Assembly: GCA_022496205.1 (NCBI GenBank)
Contig: WTXD01000060.1
Coordinates: forward strand, 91,455-155,454
Direction: 5' to 3'
Length of the DNA stretch: 64,000 bases
Source of the DNA: Gloeopeniophorella convolvens
Lineage: Eukaryota > Basidiomycota > Agaricomycetes > Russulales
The notes beneath the pieces are model-generated. The model saw only the letters and a program-made list of their open reading frames with translations, was not told the origin of the DNA and searched no databases. Shown here piece after piece: positions 10,779-24,987 of this stretch. Position 1 is the stretch's first letter. Each line of letters starts with the position of its first letter. The position numbers and the translations under genes are program-made.

Positions 10779-13106
10779 ATGGATGGATTCGGGATCGTGT
10801 ATCTTATCGAGAATGCCCAACAATTCTGGTCAGGTGCGTGCTAGGGACCACTCGTTGGTGCTCAGTCGCTGAGGATATTTTGGTAGAGCTCGAGGATATA
10901 CTTCGTATCCCAACCAATGCATCATTATCTTTGCTCGACACGACGCTCAAACGCGCTGTAGCTTTCTGCGCCTCATACCACGGCACGTTGCATACGACCG
11001 CCACTCCCCACTCTGCTCACGTTGGCGCGTGCAGAGCAATATCTACAGAGCCCCCTCCAGCTCGAGCACGCATGCGACCTACTTCTTAACACCGAGCTCT
11101 TCTCGTTTCACTCGGAGCGCATGTGCGAGATCCTAGCGGACGAAACAGCACAGGTGAGCTCCGTTCCGCGTGACCGGACCGGTCAGCGAAACTGACGCCC
11201 AACCCGCCAGAGCACGGACCCACACGCGCAACTCATCCTCTATAGCGTATTGCTTTACTATGGTCGACGGAACCCCAGCTTCCTTCGCGCCCATAAGCGC
11301 TGGCAGCCTCTAATCCCGTTACTCATGGATCACGTCCTAGTTGACATCGATCCTGATGTCGAGGATACCTTCTCCGGTGCAGCGTTCACATCAGGCCCAA
11401 GCACAGGCTGGAAAAGCATAATCATCCCCATTGAGGCTAGGCTGCGCTCACTGTCGGTGCGGCTGCTGTATGAAGTCTGCAGGTCGTCCAAGCTATCCAT
11501 TGCAGAACTCAGTGCGACTCTACCCTTCTTCCACCTCCTACGGCCTAATCTATCCCTTTTTAGAGGTGTTCGATGACATATTCTTAGATAGACTGTTCGA
11601 CCTCATCGAGCAGACTCGGCACATGCAAGACGAGACGTTTAATTATTCAGTCATCAAGCTTATTGTGCGTTCCCACCCCCTTTTGTCACTTCTTGTCCTC
11701 TGATGGTGGTTGTAGATCGCACTGAACGAACAATTTATGGTCGCCGAACTTGGGGTCAAACCAACCAGTGATCGCCCGAACACCCCAATCATATCCCAAA
11801 ATCGTGTGTTGCATGTGTTGATGCGACGACACGGTATGAGCCAGACCTTCGGCGAAAATTTGATCTTCATGTTGAATCGTGCTGGTGAGACCCGCGACAA
11901 CAATTTTCCTAGTGCCGTCTGACCTAAGTTACCAGGTCGTACCCCTGAGGACCTTGTCATGCAATTGCTCGTCTTGAAAATCCTGTATTTGCTTTTCACG
12001 ACTAAGGGACTTTCGGAATACTTCTACACCAACGATCTTTGTGTGCTTGTCGACGTTTTTCTTCGGGAAATTGTCGACCTCGACGAGGAGTCCGAGTCGG
12101 TTCGTCATTCCGTCCCAACCTCCACATCAAACTCTAATCTTCAATCCCGCAGCTCCGACATACATTCCTCCGTGTGCTTCATCCGCTTCTTACGAAGACG
12201 CAGCTGCGCTCTCTCCCATACAAGCGTACTCAGATAGTTCGCGCCCTGGAATCCTTGGTTGCTCATCAAGAAATTCGCGAAGTCAGTTCGACCACGAAAC
12301 GGCTCGTCGAGCGATGTTTAAGCGGAGAGTGGTGCGTGCAACTTCGCACACCCGCCACGATCGGACGAGTCTCCGCGGAGTACGAGTTGCAGCGTACGGC
12401 TAGCCCAAGTAGCGACCGCGTGGCTGCCCAGGCCCTCACACCAAAGCTCTCAAGTGCCCCCGCGCCCCCTTCCGTTGACAAGGCTCTCTCGCGCCGACGC
12501 TCGCTGAAAGGCAGCCGTAGCGCAGAGAACCTCCGCGGGATGGCTGTCGCAAGCGCCAAGTCCACGTCGCGCGGTCTCGATGCCCTCCGCAAGCCTGCGA
12601 ATGACAGCGCGCTGAATCTTGCCACCGCACCACAACTGAGTGCAGCGATTACACACCACCACCAGTACCGTGACCGCATTGGCTCCGAGACCGCCCTCAG
12701 CAGGCAGCCAGTCGACCCACATCCGCACCCGCATCCTCAAGGTGCCCCCGACGCCACGCCGCCGTTGCGTCACAACTCACTCGGCACGGTGCTCGACGAG
12801 CCTCTATCACCCGCGGCTCCACTATCGCCCACGGGCAGGCTTGTGCACCCTGGCCCACCGATCTCTCCCACATCCGTTCGCTCCCTCGACATCCGCGTCC
12901 CTCCGAGCCCCGCTCTCAGCACTGCAAGCAACGCATCGGCGCCGAGTGGGGTGAAGAAGGCACGGCGCTCACCGCCGGCCCCACCGAAGCGTAGGAAGCC
13001 ACCAGCCGTGCCCGTTCGTGTCGGCACATCCAACAGTGGCGCGGAGATTGCTGCGATCGCGTCATCAACATCCGCACCAACACTGAGCAAGCTCGGGAGG
13101 GCTTGA
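10779..13106 (+). CDS. LDB17: Ldb17/SPIN90-like actin regulator
   Basis: Fungal homologue of Ldb17 (SPIN90/WISH/Dip1 leucine-rich domain), a cytosolic cortical-patch protein that helps start Arp2/3 actin networks at endocytic sites. The start at 10779 reads [17 protein letters not shown]. Introns I can place: 10834-10886, about 11154-11211, 11512-11563, about 11665-11716, one near 11884-11934, and one near 12099-12154. The family core is clear: [103 protein letters not shown], and PLLTKTQLR. The C-terminal third (from about 12330) is disordered, Ser/Pro/Ala-rich, with [17 protein letters not shown], a typical SH3-binding PxxP tract. One apparent frameshift lies at a C4 run at 11006-11009: removing one C would join LHTTATP directly to [12 protein letters not shown]. 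It may be a sequence error or a real lesion. Confidence 0.85.
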
Positions 13107-16100
13107 GCTGCGTCGCTTGCCATAGGGTTTAGGTCGTATGGCCTTGCTTCCGCGCTCTGGAAGTGTTGCCATGTGGGTGACCCGCGTTCTTTGAGTTGCG
13201 CTGTCTTGGTTGGTCTTCATACATATCGCTCTCTCGTAGATATCATCTGGGTTTCTCTTTCGTCCATAGGGCTGTCCTGCAACGCAGTAAATGTACCATA
13301 GGCGCAAGTGTATCATACGCAAGTCATTGCCATAAACGCTTTCTGAGGACGCAGGGGTGGCTGGGTTGTGGCAGGCATCTCGCGACTCTGAGATGGAAAT
13401 GAACTAGCAGGGAAGTGTGATTGGAAGAGAACGGACGATATTGTTGGGGTTTAGACACACATAATTCTCACCCAGGTGCTGGGGTAAGCCATCGTTCTAC
13501 CCTCGGCTTTCGCCGACGGCGGGTCGGATGTGCTAACTTTGGTTGACTTCTTCATTGTCTGCTCCCTTTCGCAACGCACGCCGTGCAGTAAGTGGGGGGC
13601 GCCATCCGATTCAATTGTGGAGCGGACGGCGGCGGGGGTCCGGATGCCGAAATGATTACCGGCTACCGGTTGCGGAAGATGCGACATAGTTGGGGGGCCT
13701 TGAACTTGAACGGCGCACCGAAGAGTCAAGGCTGAAGCTTCCCAGCGGGAGGGATTTTGGCGGTCACCGGTTGTAGTAGTCATCCCCGGGGGTCAGCCCT
13801 ACTCCAAGGCCACGGATTTTCTGTGGGTTGACGGACTCCCGCGTGCCTAGCCCTCCATGGCAGCTTCGGATGACGGCGGGTTTTAATGGCAGAGGACGCT
13901 CAAGACACGAATGTCAAGGCATCTCCCGGCAGCACGAAACGAGCCGAAACGAATCTTGGGGTAAATATCTCAGCGGGGCGGTGGGGCCAACGTCACTGAT
14001 GGTATGACCTCGCAAACTCGTCTGCAATGACATGTACTATGCTATGCAAAAGTTCATTACCGTCCCAAACACGACCACGCCTGCCCTGTCCGAGTCGTTA
14101 TTTCACGCAATGACTCCTTTCTATAGCATCGAACATAAACATATACTTCAAACGGAAGATGGTATCAAGTATGAAAGGAAGCAGCTGGCGCAGTGTTTCC
14201 TAGGGCTCTCAGGATTGTCCGTAAGGTGTGTAGATCCCGACCGCTATCCTTACTCACCCGCCATCTCGGACATTCAGAATCCTGGATTTCTATAGGAGTC
14301 TCTTCAGCCTATGTCGGGCCAAGATAAGTCGACTCTCGCATCTTTGGAAGTATGAGGCGGACGTGGCTTCCACCCATCCGTTTTGCGACAACATTCAAGG
14401 ACCGACGGATCCTCTGGCTATCTCCTGATGCTCTGGTTGGCGAGCTCTATTTCTCTGGTGACTATGCAGCCTGATTTGATAAGAATCATCATCATTATGC
14501 CATTCAGTGGCCTTGGCCGTTCCTTGACCCTTAGAGTGTGGCACCGGAGTGGTGGTTCTGCGGCTCAGATAACAATGGGCCTGCCGAACTGTTGCATGGC
14601 GTGCCTTCAAAGATGGAACCATTATGAGCAGGTCGTACCTCACTGTACCCTTCATGTCTGACCTGCTGACCCTACGGCTATAACCGATGTCACGAACGCC
14701 AGTAAATGAGGGTCCGCCGCGGTGATAGAATGGCAGAATCGCGAAGACAGACTCACGGGGGGTGCCTGCCGCCGCAAACGTCGCGTCCAAATCCTCCAGA
14801 GATGGGAAAAAGATGGTGATCGTTCATCACAGTGCAGCCGTTCGACGAGGATAAACGACCATTACTCGGGTTAGGAGCAGAGTACGAACGCGTACGTCCC
14901 TCCTGTCGTTGAGATTGTTGGAATTTGTCAGTGTCACTTACGGTGACTTGATCATCAGAACATTCCATGAACCCAGTATGGACCTATTGGCTTTGTGGCG
15001 GCACCAGAACCATGATGCCAGGGTGTCCCTATGCGAGCTTCGGACGCTATATGGCGAATGTCAGGAAGACGATCATTTCGTCACTTTGTAGTCAGGCCCG
15101 AAACCGGCAGCACGATCGTTGAGCGCTAGTACGGTCCGCTCACTGAGCATGATCTCCCAGGACCCAAACGAACCCATCGCATGGATATCCAGGCGTTCAA
15201 CCTCCTCTTGGAGGACATCAGTGATCAGCGGTGATAATTCTGAAGATTCAGGCGTGAGCCTCCGTCTTGTACTGGAACCAGGATTCGTATTGCCCAGGGG
15301 GCGTTAATGAGTCTACTCGCTTTGTCAGATGGTACAGTTGGCCCAGAAAAACCCTCGTTGGGTCTTTCTTCTGGCGAGCCGTCATAAGTGAGATGGCCTC
15401 TAGGCCTGCTGCTGATCCCACTCAACGCCGCTCGTAGCCATGCGTCGGTCGGATCAGAGGCCCATCGTACTGCCACATATAGAAGAGCGATCAAACAAGC
15501 TACCTGGGGTAGTCTTCCAGAGTCACAAACAACCGCCTATCACGCAAGGGCGATTGTCAGCGCTTCAGAGTCTCGCGGTGTATCTAACCTACTTCCCACG
15601 TACAAGCCTGTGTATGACGTAAAATAGGGAACTGTTGATTCAGAATAAGTAGTGACGGTCGGGGCCTGGAGCTGATGTTCTTGTGAGAGCCTGGCAGTGA
15701 GTCTGCTATGGAGATGGGAATCTGTGAAACGAGAAGGACCTGATGATAGAATCTTGGGCGCTCGCCAGCACATGGGGTCCGCCCACACTGGCGCCTCGTG
15801 AAATTCACTTCAAAGCGATCAGACAAACCTTGTCAACGCCGAAGATGATGAAGATGGAAACGTTACTTCCGTCATACTGGGACCGTGCATCATACTGTGG
15901 TTCGCGCTTGAGGCCACCAGAGTCAGATACTACTCAGTATATTTAGATAGCTTAAGCCACGCTGGCGCAGACGCGCGAGAAGTCCGCGGACCCGATTGCT
16001 TGAATACACATTGTGCGATCTAGGAACACAGGGCGCCAGGAATTGAAGTGTATAAGGACAAAGACCCTTGAGAACAGCAGGGGGAAAGTGCGCCCTGAGA

Positions 16101-18755
16101 TTCGCTTCTGAAAGAGGACGATAGCTGGCGACTCGTGCCAAGGTGCCACCATGCTTCAGAGGGAGGTTGTCGCTCGGGATGGTTACGACGTGACACCTGT
16201 TAGACGCCCCTATGATACGACAGCAGATGGAAGATAATTATCTGCTGTTTGGCAGCTGTCAACAGCGTACCTTGCGATACAAGGTTACGCCAGAGGAGCG
16301 ACAGGCGGCATGCAAGCAGGGGCCAAGTGATAGAGGCATCCTGTTTCCGGAATTGCGTCATGGGGAGCCAGTGTTTGAGACAAGCTTGAGACATACTACA
16401 TAAGCGCCTCATACGCACTGGTGTCATGGACCGCGGACGCTAACGCATTCATCATCAAGGGCCGGTTCGAACATGGGTGCAGTCGAGTCGAGGCTGATGA
16501 CCTTGCCTACGACTCTGATCCAGTCCTAATCAGTGTCTTCACACCGACTTCTTGGGGCGCCGACGACACGGATCTGGAGAACCGGCCACGGTCTAGTGAC
16601 AAAGAGAAACCGCACCGGAGAGTTTCCGAAAGGAGGATCCAATTTGGATCTAATTCCAGGCTCAGCGAGACGTGGGGCTATGCAAGAAGGTTCAAGAATT
16701 CAAGAACCACCGCAGCATCCATGCGTTGGTCTTCCCGATAGGACGATGGCAACTCCAAGCAGGAGAGCGTCGTCTTCCCGGATTTAGAACCCGAATAAGG
16801 CGGTTGGAAAGTTTGGCAGTGACTAGTCCGTGTTATTCAGGCCGCTTGCACAGTCTGGCAAGAAGCCGAGTCACCGAAGCTGAATGACCCCAAGAACGTG
16901 AGAATCTGGGAAGCTTCGAAGCCGCATCAATTTCGGTCACGCGCCCCCAAGATATACAAGAAGGCAATGTCGCGAAGGTGGCTCTTGGGTTTCCATGATT
17001 TGAGCGATCCATCGAGTCTAGGCGTACGCCCGGAAATCATGGCGTTCCGAAGCTTGGGAGAATCCCTATTGCCACCAGGACGATCACCATGAAGGTAATT
17101 CACGCCGGAAGCGGCAGTCCCTACTCGTCGAGAAGAACAAGGTACGGCTCCAGAGGCTAGGACTTCGAAAGGAAGGCCGACTTCCGACAGTCATGCACCC
17201 CCCCTGAGAAGCGTGTTATCAGCTGGGCGTGACGATGCACCCTCTAATAAGGTCGTTGAAGGCGCCGATGCTGATGTGGGTTGTCGCAACGAAGGTAACA
17301 GCCCCCGCCAGGCTGGATCGAGCTCGGAGGGCATTTCGAGCGTCTCGAAGCGTCGCGGTTGTGATGCTTGCTACATCAGTCTCTTCACTGAGATCATCAC
17401 GAAGGACGAGACCAAGCTTACGTCGTGCCGATTGGCATCCACGGAACGAGTCGCCCACTGAGCGAAACCTGACTTCCCTTGATGGCCCCACATGTGTTGT
17501 ACGACGACCATCTATAACATCCGTGCTAGACGACGAACATGGGCATACTCTGGTGAGAGGAGGCATGAGTAAAGAAGACTTTGAGGTCAATGGAAGACAA
17601 CCGCGGGCGAACGCATACCCCAGGTAACAGCAACCCATGGCACCTCTTGATCGCCAACGAAACCACGGTTTGATCCACCTGCGGAAGCAGGGTGCTTTAA
17701 GGCATACCCCAATAACGCAGAGAGTTTCAGTTGCTGCAGCGCTATGTGTAAGACAGCTCGAGGGTAGAGTCGATGAATGGAAGCGAGCAAACCAAGGTGA
17801 TGAGTTGACCGCCCTAAGCGGTTAATTGCACCGTTCGAGGCAGCATGAAGGCATGCGCCGTAAAGATCGAACAGTGGATCTTGTCCCTTATGTAGATAAC
17901 GTCAGAGATCTGGGATAGGCTAGAAGCAGCTCGTCGGATTTATCGCCCTAAGATCAATTGGGCGCAGGGTTGCCTCAGGATGGTCGCTTGGAGCATGCGT
18001 ATTGGGCATCCGCTGCATGAGAGAGGCTACATTAGAACCACGCTGTAGGCGAATGTACTGGGAGCTTACACTGTTTGGTGGCAGGCAAGCGGGTCAACAG
18101 ATCTCCAGTTCGTTCGGGAATACACCGCCGGAACGCTCGTCAGAGAGCCTGCGAAGATTGTGAACCGGTTTGTTAGCAATACAGTACGAATACGGTCGAA
18201 GTTGATAAGTCGGAGGCAAAGAATCCCCGGGCGGAAATAGAGCCGTAAGAGCCGGGTAGGAAAGCCTCATAACAAGAGCGCTGAGGAGAATGATCGAACG
18301 GGGAAACAAGTGGACCCCCTCGACCCATGATTGTCTGCGTGATTCGAATCGGCGCCCACTACTGGGAAAGGTGTAGACAGTCGAAGCCTAAACTCAGGAG
18401 ACCTTCCTCGAATCATGTGGGGGCATGGGTGCTGCAGAGCGAGCACTCTTAGCGTTGGACGGGAACCAAATTGATGGTCTGAACTCACCAAAAACGCATA
18501 CATTGTCGCCGCCAAATGACCCTACACTAAGCTCCAGTTACCGTCCATTGGGTATGATGTGAGCTTATGATTCAGGGAATTTGTCACCAAACTTGGGGGC
18601 GGATGGAAGTATCAGAGCGATTGTATTATGCCATGCAGCGGCGGGTCACATTTATGGATACAGATATCGGGATACTGGCGCCAGGCAAGGGATCAGCTAA
18701 ACGATAGGTTTAGAGGGAGGTATGCAGTGTTCAGTACTATGATCGTTGGTAAGTG
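13107..18755. other. Gene-poor stretch, no recognised gene
   Basis: About 5.6 kb without a gene I can name. Short frames such as 13451-13783 (-), 14395-14790 (-, contains AAAGTPRESVFAILPFYHRG) and 17219-17638 (-) lack family motifs and consistent splicing. I see no terminal repeats, poly(A) runs or reverse transcriptase motifs, so I cannot call it a transposon either. It may hold a decayed gene. Confidence 0.4.
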
Positions 18756-19726
18756 TCATCTTACACTCGGACGACCTGGAGCGGGTAATCGCAACATGCT
18801 CCACATCGGGAACCCTGCTCGCCGGCTCACAACGTTCTTAACGCCCATGTACCTGAAACCCGCATTGTTGAGGAAATGTACCTAACAGTGATCTTGAGTA
18901 CAGGCGCCATCGATATTTAATGGGATACATACAGCAGCGGATGTTTGCACGTCAGCCGTGATGGTTTGTGATTGGCGATCAGCCTGCTCAAGATTTCAAT
19001 GTGTACTCGAGCCTTCGACAGAGACTCAGCTCACCCTCTCCCGGAGGATATTGACGAGACGTTTTCCGAGACCACGCCGTTGAGAACTCTGCTGCACGCC
19101 GAGAAGGACAAGGTGCCATGACTGAACTCGTGTTTGCTGGCCGTTGGGGTAGGAGCTGCTGTAAAGCTCATGATATTTCGGAATGAACTGCGTTCGAAAG
19201 TCAGTTTCGGAAGGGAGGAGGTCATTGGAGGCAACCGACGTGGTGTGACAACCATTCGCGCATGTCATCCGGCAACCGACGGAAGTAGTCATCGGCCAGT
19301 CTTTTCAAACATTGAGGAGGGTCACGCTTGCGAAGGATGAAGGACTCACCCGATGTGAAAGTCTGCCCCAGGTCTCACCCAGAAGGCGACAGCATTGATC
19401 TGCCCATTGAAACCGGCAACCCAAACTTCTCCGTCTTTTAGGCATGCGTTCAAACATATCTCGTATAACGCCCTTTCGCTGGTTTTGGAAGCACCCGTCA
19501 AACACAATATTGCTTTATCTAGAGCATCTATGTAAGCCCTGGGAGGCGAGGGTAAGTGCCGTGAGAGTCTGACACGCACCATTGAAAAAGGCTGTCTCGA
19601 GAAGTTCGATGATTCGTGTCCTTTCCTGCGCTGAAAATAACAGGTCAACACGTTGAATACGTGCTGACGGCATCCCTCACCGCTCGGAGCCGCGAGATGG
19701 CGCACGGATGGGCTCGGCGATGCCAT
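18756..19726 (-). CDS. GNAT-family N-acetyltransferase (possible frame break)
   Basis: Predicted GNAT acetyltransferase using acetyl-CoA; substrate unknown. Model: exon 1 from Met at 19726 (MASPSPSVRHLAAPS), GTGAGG donor, next exon giving ERTRIIELLETAFFN, then AYIDALDKAILCLTG and the sheet GEVWVAGFNGQINAVAFWV, then LADDYFRRLPDDMREWLSHH, then FIPKYHELY, SWHLVLLGVQQSSQRRGLGK and, after two more introns, TADVQTSAAVHFLNNAGFRY and MGVKNVV, ending in TGA at 18758-18756. RRGLGK is the acetyl-CoA pyrophosphate loop (Q/RxxGxG/A) and HFLNNAGFRYMG matches the usual end of the fold. The junction between AFFN and AYIDA is off by one nucleotide next to a T5 run near 19585, so the gene is either slightly damaged or carries a sequence error. 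The order of blocks fits fungal GNATs well. Confidence 0.65.
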
Positions 19727-22700
19727 GGAGAGCTAATAGGAATGTGTGATCTCGGAAAGATCGAGAGATCTGGTTTGATAGCGGTTAGTGTCCGAGGATC
19801 CGAGGGCTCCTCGGAAGACGCTGCAGGTGCAGAAAAGTGGGGCAACAGGAGAGAATGCGTTGAGGTGAGGATGGAAGGTCCTTTATATACGAGTACTAGA
19901 TGCCACCCGGTAGAAGTTGCGCAACATTCATGATCAGGCACTGAGAATTGATGTTTAAGGGCCAACACGAGTAGAAGACGCTCAGATCACCATCTTGGAT
20001 TACTCCACTGTGCATGGAAGCTCTCCCGAGCGTACTCTCGGGAGTGCTCACAAGCCTCTGGGCAAGAAGCAGGACGCTGGGTGTGCAAGAGCTTGAGCGG
20101 TGCTGGAGTATGTCTGTAGGTTAGTCAGGCCGAGGTCGCGCGGAAATGAATGCAAAAAGGGGACTTGCGACATAAAAGTACTCCCGGAAGAATGACTGGC
20201 CCAGTCTGGTGTAAGTCTGGTGTGATCCCCCTTAACAAGGGTGCCGGTGAGCGCTGCACAGCCCGGACCACGAGAGGCATACTGTCACCCAGCTTGATGC
20301 CGCAGGAAAAAAAAACGCATGAGAAGGAACCAACTCCGAGTCAATGTCGAAGATTGCCTCGCACCTGCAACGTGGCTCAAACGTGTCGATAAAGCCATCG
20401 AGCCGCCTCACTCTAGTAACAGAGACCCTACAGTTCAGTAGGCAGGGCTAGTGACTGACGACCTGCGACTAAGTACCAGTGCCGTTGGGGGTTCTCCACG
20501 AGTTCCGCGGAGGCGATGTCTTATGTAACCGATTCCGGCCACCGGGTCCCGCTCGGGAGTCGGCGCTCCGCCGCCTTCTTCCCGGACAGATCCTTGCCTC
20601 CGACGCGCACGTTCGACCCGCCGTGCCTCCCTTCAGACATTCTTGAACACCACTCTTGGCCAAATTTATTACCTCCTTCCTGCGGCTATCAAGGTTGCAA
20701 GACGGAGCTCGCTCCCCGAGTCCCATATCGCGCTGGTGAGTGCTTAATCCCCACCCAAAGCGGTGTGACCAGTATCAAAAGTGCACGGGCGTCGGTGAGT
20801 CGTTGAAATCACCGACTTCAAACTGACGGCGTTCAAGGACCAGCTCTCTACGACCTTCCGACATGGCCACGGACATTGGACGCGTTCGCTAGGTACATGC
20901 CCTGTGTCGCTGACGGACTGTCACGGCCGTCAAATGACACCACAGAGAACACGCGCCCATGCCACGCTAGCGCCCAAGGGGCATGTGCTGCAATGGCTGC
21001 GCATCTAATTCGGTCCAGTCAAAATCATGATGTTCGTGACGGCCCGTTTCACCCCATGAGTACTTCTACGCTCGTTTTCTGAGGAGCTATTAGTTGCAGG
21101 CTTGCTGCGTTCACTGGGGGACACGTAGGTTGTACTTTCTGATAGTCCCAATGAGTGCGCTGCGATCTTTCCGAGAGCATGTACGGACAAGCTATTGAAC
21201 CCGAGGCGCTTCGCGAGCATGAACCCGGCGGCCGTACTACTGGGGTAAGTTCGTTCAACATCCGTTCCCAACGTGGCCGAGACCTTTGCACCCGAACCGG
21301 CTGCCTTTTCCTCTAATTGAACGTTCCTGAGAACGGCACATTGTAATATAGACTCAAGAAGAAGGTGAGCACCCGCTGAACGTCTCCTGCGTTCTGACAA
21401 GATGAATTTCACTCGTCCTCCCGTAGGGCCTGGACATCATAGAAGATCGGATACTTGTTCTGCAGTCGGATCAGACTACTCCGTCAGATGCCGACCCTCT
21501 CGCTTACACTGAGGCTCTTGAGTTCCAACTCAAGGCCTTACCTTGTGGCAAATTCATTGGTCTGTGTTAATAGGAGGAACTTTGACCTTCGGTTCATGTA
21601 CGATCTGCACAGAATGCAATTCCATGCAAGGCGGACCCGGTCTTATCCACGTGTGTAATTGAAACTAGCTCGCGGCTGTGTTCTGCAGGCAAAATGAAAA
21701 TCCCCTTCGACTTGGCGGTTCCCGCACATAGTGTGCACATGGTTCATTTCCAGGCCTAAACACTCATGAAGCAAACCAGGGTCGAAACCAAATCACGGAC
21801 GGCGCGCCTCAGATGCCAGGAAGATGGCTCTACACCATCTCCCGCTGCTCTCCGATAGGAAATAGCGACGTGGTGCCGCTCAAGACCAGACTTGCTGTGG
21901 GTCAGGCGGAACTTGCCAGTGCCCGACCGTGATTTACCTACACCCAGGGACCAAGTACTGAACCCAGTTCCCCCTTCGCTACCTTCTCCTACCACAGTGT
22001 ACACACGGGCAGTCATTCGACCAGCGCATTTGATCTGGCCTCTTGGCCTCTGTTATAGCCGTCCCTTCGAGGAAGCACCGGCCTTTACCGACTAATGGAG
22101 CAGATTGATTTCCCGTATGTGCCATATGTTTTCCGAAATGACTTGCATGGTAGCGCCTCACGTGTCGGGCGATAATCTCCTCGGATTTGTGTCGCTCTTC
22201 TGCTCCAGTCAGGGATATAACAAGCTGCACTCGGTCCACCCGTTGGGCCCGACTGAGTAAGACCCGTATGCTCGTCGTAGGCTGACATCAGCGTACTCTT
22301 TGATAGGCTACGAAAATCACAGATGTCTCATTGTCGCGTTCGGAAAACATACGGACCATCATGGTACGGGTGATTCAAGAGTTCCGGCGCGCGTTTGAAC
22401 AAGCCTCTAGCGGGAATCAATCCATCACGTCGTGCGCAGCGCCATTATGGATAGATTGGCCCGCATGGGCGACCATGCCAGCCAGCACGTAATGGCTTGA
22501 TCCGCCGCAGATAGAGGCTCAGCCAACTAAAACGTGTTCTAGGAGGACGGTGCACAGAATCATGCATTGTATCTTGCGTCCCAATTTGTAGGATCCCATT
22601 CATTTCCGTACAACACGCAAGCTCCAGTGTCCGCGCCCCGAGGAGCAAACGAATGCCAACCGTCACATGCGCCGCCCAATATGAGACATACTTCACGTCA

Positions 22701-24980
22701 TCTCTACAGTTAGCTCGATGTGTACGGAGAATACACGCATATGTCGGTATTATATCTCGCCTAGCAAGTCTATCGACCGATTTAATTATCTGCTATCTCC
22801 TCGCGGTTAGGGAACCATCCTACACGAGTCAAGGACACTGCCCCTTCCGGACGAGCTCATGCCTGAAGAACCATCGTGACTTTCAACAGAGGCGTTAAAT
22901 CCGCGGACTATGCAAGGAGCCACCCAGGTCAGAGAGACGCTGGGGGTTGCGCCGCGCGCGACGCCATGGGCGGTGGTACGTGTACATACAGGCGAATGAC
23001 GGTTGATTCAGTAACTGAAGGGGTCTGCATCAGAGAATCTTCCGCCGGGCCGAGGGCCAAGGTCGCCTCGGGATCCGTGACTCTCCAGGTCGTGCGATGG
23101 TCGGTCTGTGGTGCGCTAAGGTAAGAGGCGCACGACCGGGCACTCGTCGCCAGGATCATTATGGGCCGACTTGGTCAAACTAATTTACTATTGAGAAAAT
23201 CGTTTGGCCCCGCCATTGATCACGTGTTCGGACTCTATGACCGAGGCACCTTGTTAATATCCCGCGTCTACGCCATCCGCAATGCCTACCGCACAGCTGC
23301 AAGACGACCCTGTATTGAGAGCCACGGTGATCCCCAGATCCCTCTGTTGTCAACTGTCTGGTCGCTATGACATCATCTTCCGAAACGTAGGCCGTTCGCG
23401 ATGTGCCTGTGTCGACGTCACGTTGACCCGGCTCTAAGATGTTCCTTTCTACATTCAGCACTAGGTGAAACCTTCCCCGCGCACGCCAAGCTTACGAAGC
23501 AGCTCTACACGCATATCGACCACCGGCCAACCCTGTTCTTCTCATGCCTGAGCTTTCCGCGTGCGACTCACCCCACTCTTCTACACCCCAGGTCGCAAGC
23601 ACGTCGCGTGGAGGAATGACGGATTCGCGGCGGCCCGACGATCAATCAGACGGAAATCTTTTTCCAAATCATCCGTGCCCTTCCGTATCGCCATCTTGCC
23701 GTGATCTTGGGATGCACCTACCGTTCATCTGCGTCGGCACCAGGCATCCGAGGCAATAGCGGCGTCGGTGTCGGTGTCACTACGCCGACCGCGCAACTCT
23801 ACCACCGCTGCACAATCACCGGTCACCGGCCACCAGTCGAGATGTCGAGAACCGAGCTTTAGTGCCAGCAACCTTGTGGGTAGGTACGATATCTCACTTC
23901 GCATGCCGGGACTTACGCACCGCCCATATCTCATTGGGTGGAACCTCCGCTCGTGGCGTGTAAACCCACGGAGGGGTGTCTCTTGTGTTTCCACCGAGTC
24001 GACTGCATCTCAGAGCCCTGGTCTAGCCCGACTTGGCTGGCGGTGGAACGTGGCACGTCCGTAGTCCCTGGTTATTCCGCCGCATGGACGGGATGTCTAC
24101 CGTCATCGATCATCTCGTAAACACTGTCAGGCGCTTGCTCACTCTTTGTCTTCCGCCTGCGCGGGGAATGTGATATGACCGCTCCAACTTCCGCCAATCT
24201 GCGAGCAGCACCATTGACCAATGCACGTTTCTCTTAGGGACGAAACGGCATCCCTCAATCATTACGTTAGCAGAGGGAAGAAGGAACCCCTCCCTCCCCC
24301 CACATCGACGTCAAGCGGAGTCCGCCGCTGTATCTTTGCGTGAAAGAAGCATCGACTCCGCGCGCTATCTCGAAGTCCTCACACATCAGGTTCTGCGGAG
24401 GCAGCCAGGAGGCCGCGGCATGGTTAGTAGGATGGCGGCCGCGTGGCGTCAATCGTTGGTCCAAGCTGGAGAGCCCCTATGTACGCCTTGTACAAACCTG
24501 GACCGAACTATCGAAGGTACTCTCTATGTAGAAGACAGCGAGTAATTAGGTTTAATGATGTGGTAAGCATGTCGAGGAAACTTTACATACTATGGCGTCT
24601 GCACCGTTTGCGCCCGCGCTCGTAGTACATGTGACAAGACGGCCGTCAGACGGCCACTGGCTGTGCGCTCGCGCTCTCACAGCGCGCCGGGCATCTTCCA
24701 CTCATGGCGTCGTGAATAACCCCATTCCCAGCACTGCGAAGCCTCCTGTCGTGATCGATCGTGGTGCGGCAGGTTCTCCGTCTGTACCGCGCCGCTTCAA
24801 TGAGGGATCCGGTGGCCGGGTACAGTATGACCAGTCACCGCCATGGCGAGTAGGCTGCTGACCATGTCGAAAACTACCAAAACTGTGAATTCTTTGATAC
24901 GAGTCGTAACGCGTAACTGATTATCGGTAGCCCAGGCCTCAGGGTTGATAGCAGAACCAGCGACTGACTGGACGTCCCGC
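19727..24980. other. Gene-poor stretch, no recognised gene
   Basis: About 5.2 kb with no gene I can assign. A few candidates: a minus-strand frame at 21005-21412 with GAHLLLESILQ and AAGFMLAKRLGFNSL, the style of a GNAT C-terminal half; a plus-strand frame 21427-21570 after a CCGTAG acceptor reading EDRILVLQSDQTTPSDADPL; and a hydrophobic plus-strand frame at 22653-22800. None chains into a gene. This region and 13.1-18.8 kb may be remains of genes. Confidence 0.4.
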
Positions 24981-24987
24981 CTTCAGT

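Noticed and set aside
17219..17638. 139-codon minus-strand and 132-codon plus-strand frames on the same segment
   Set aside because: Both strands open over the same stretch, neither with known motifs; chance in a GC-balanced sequence.
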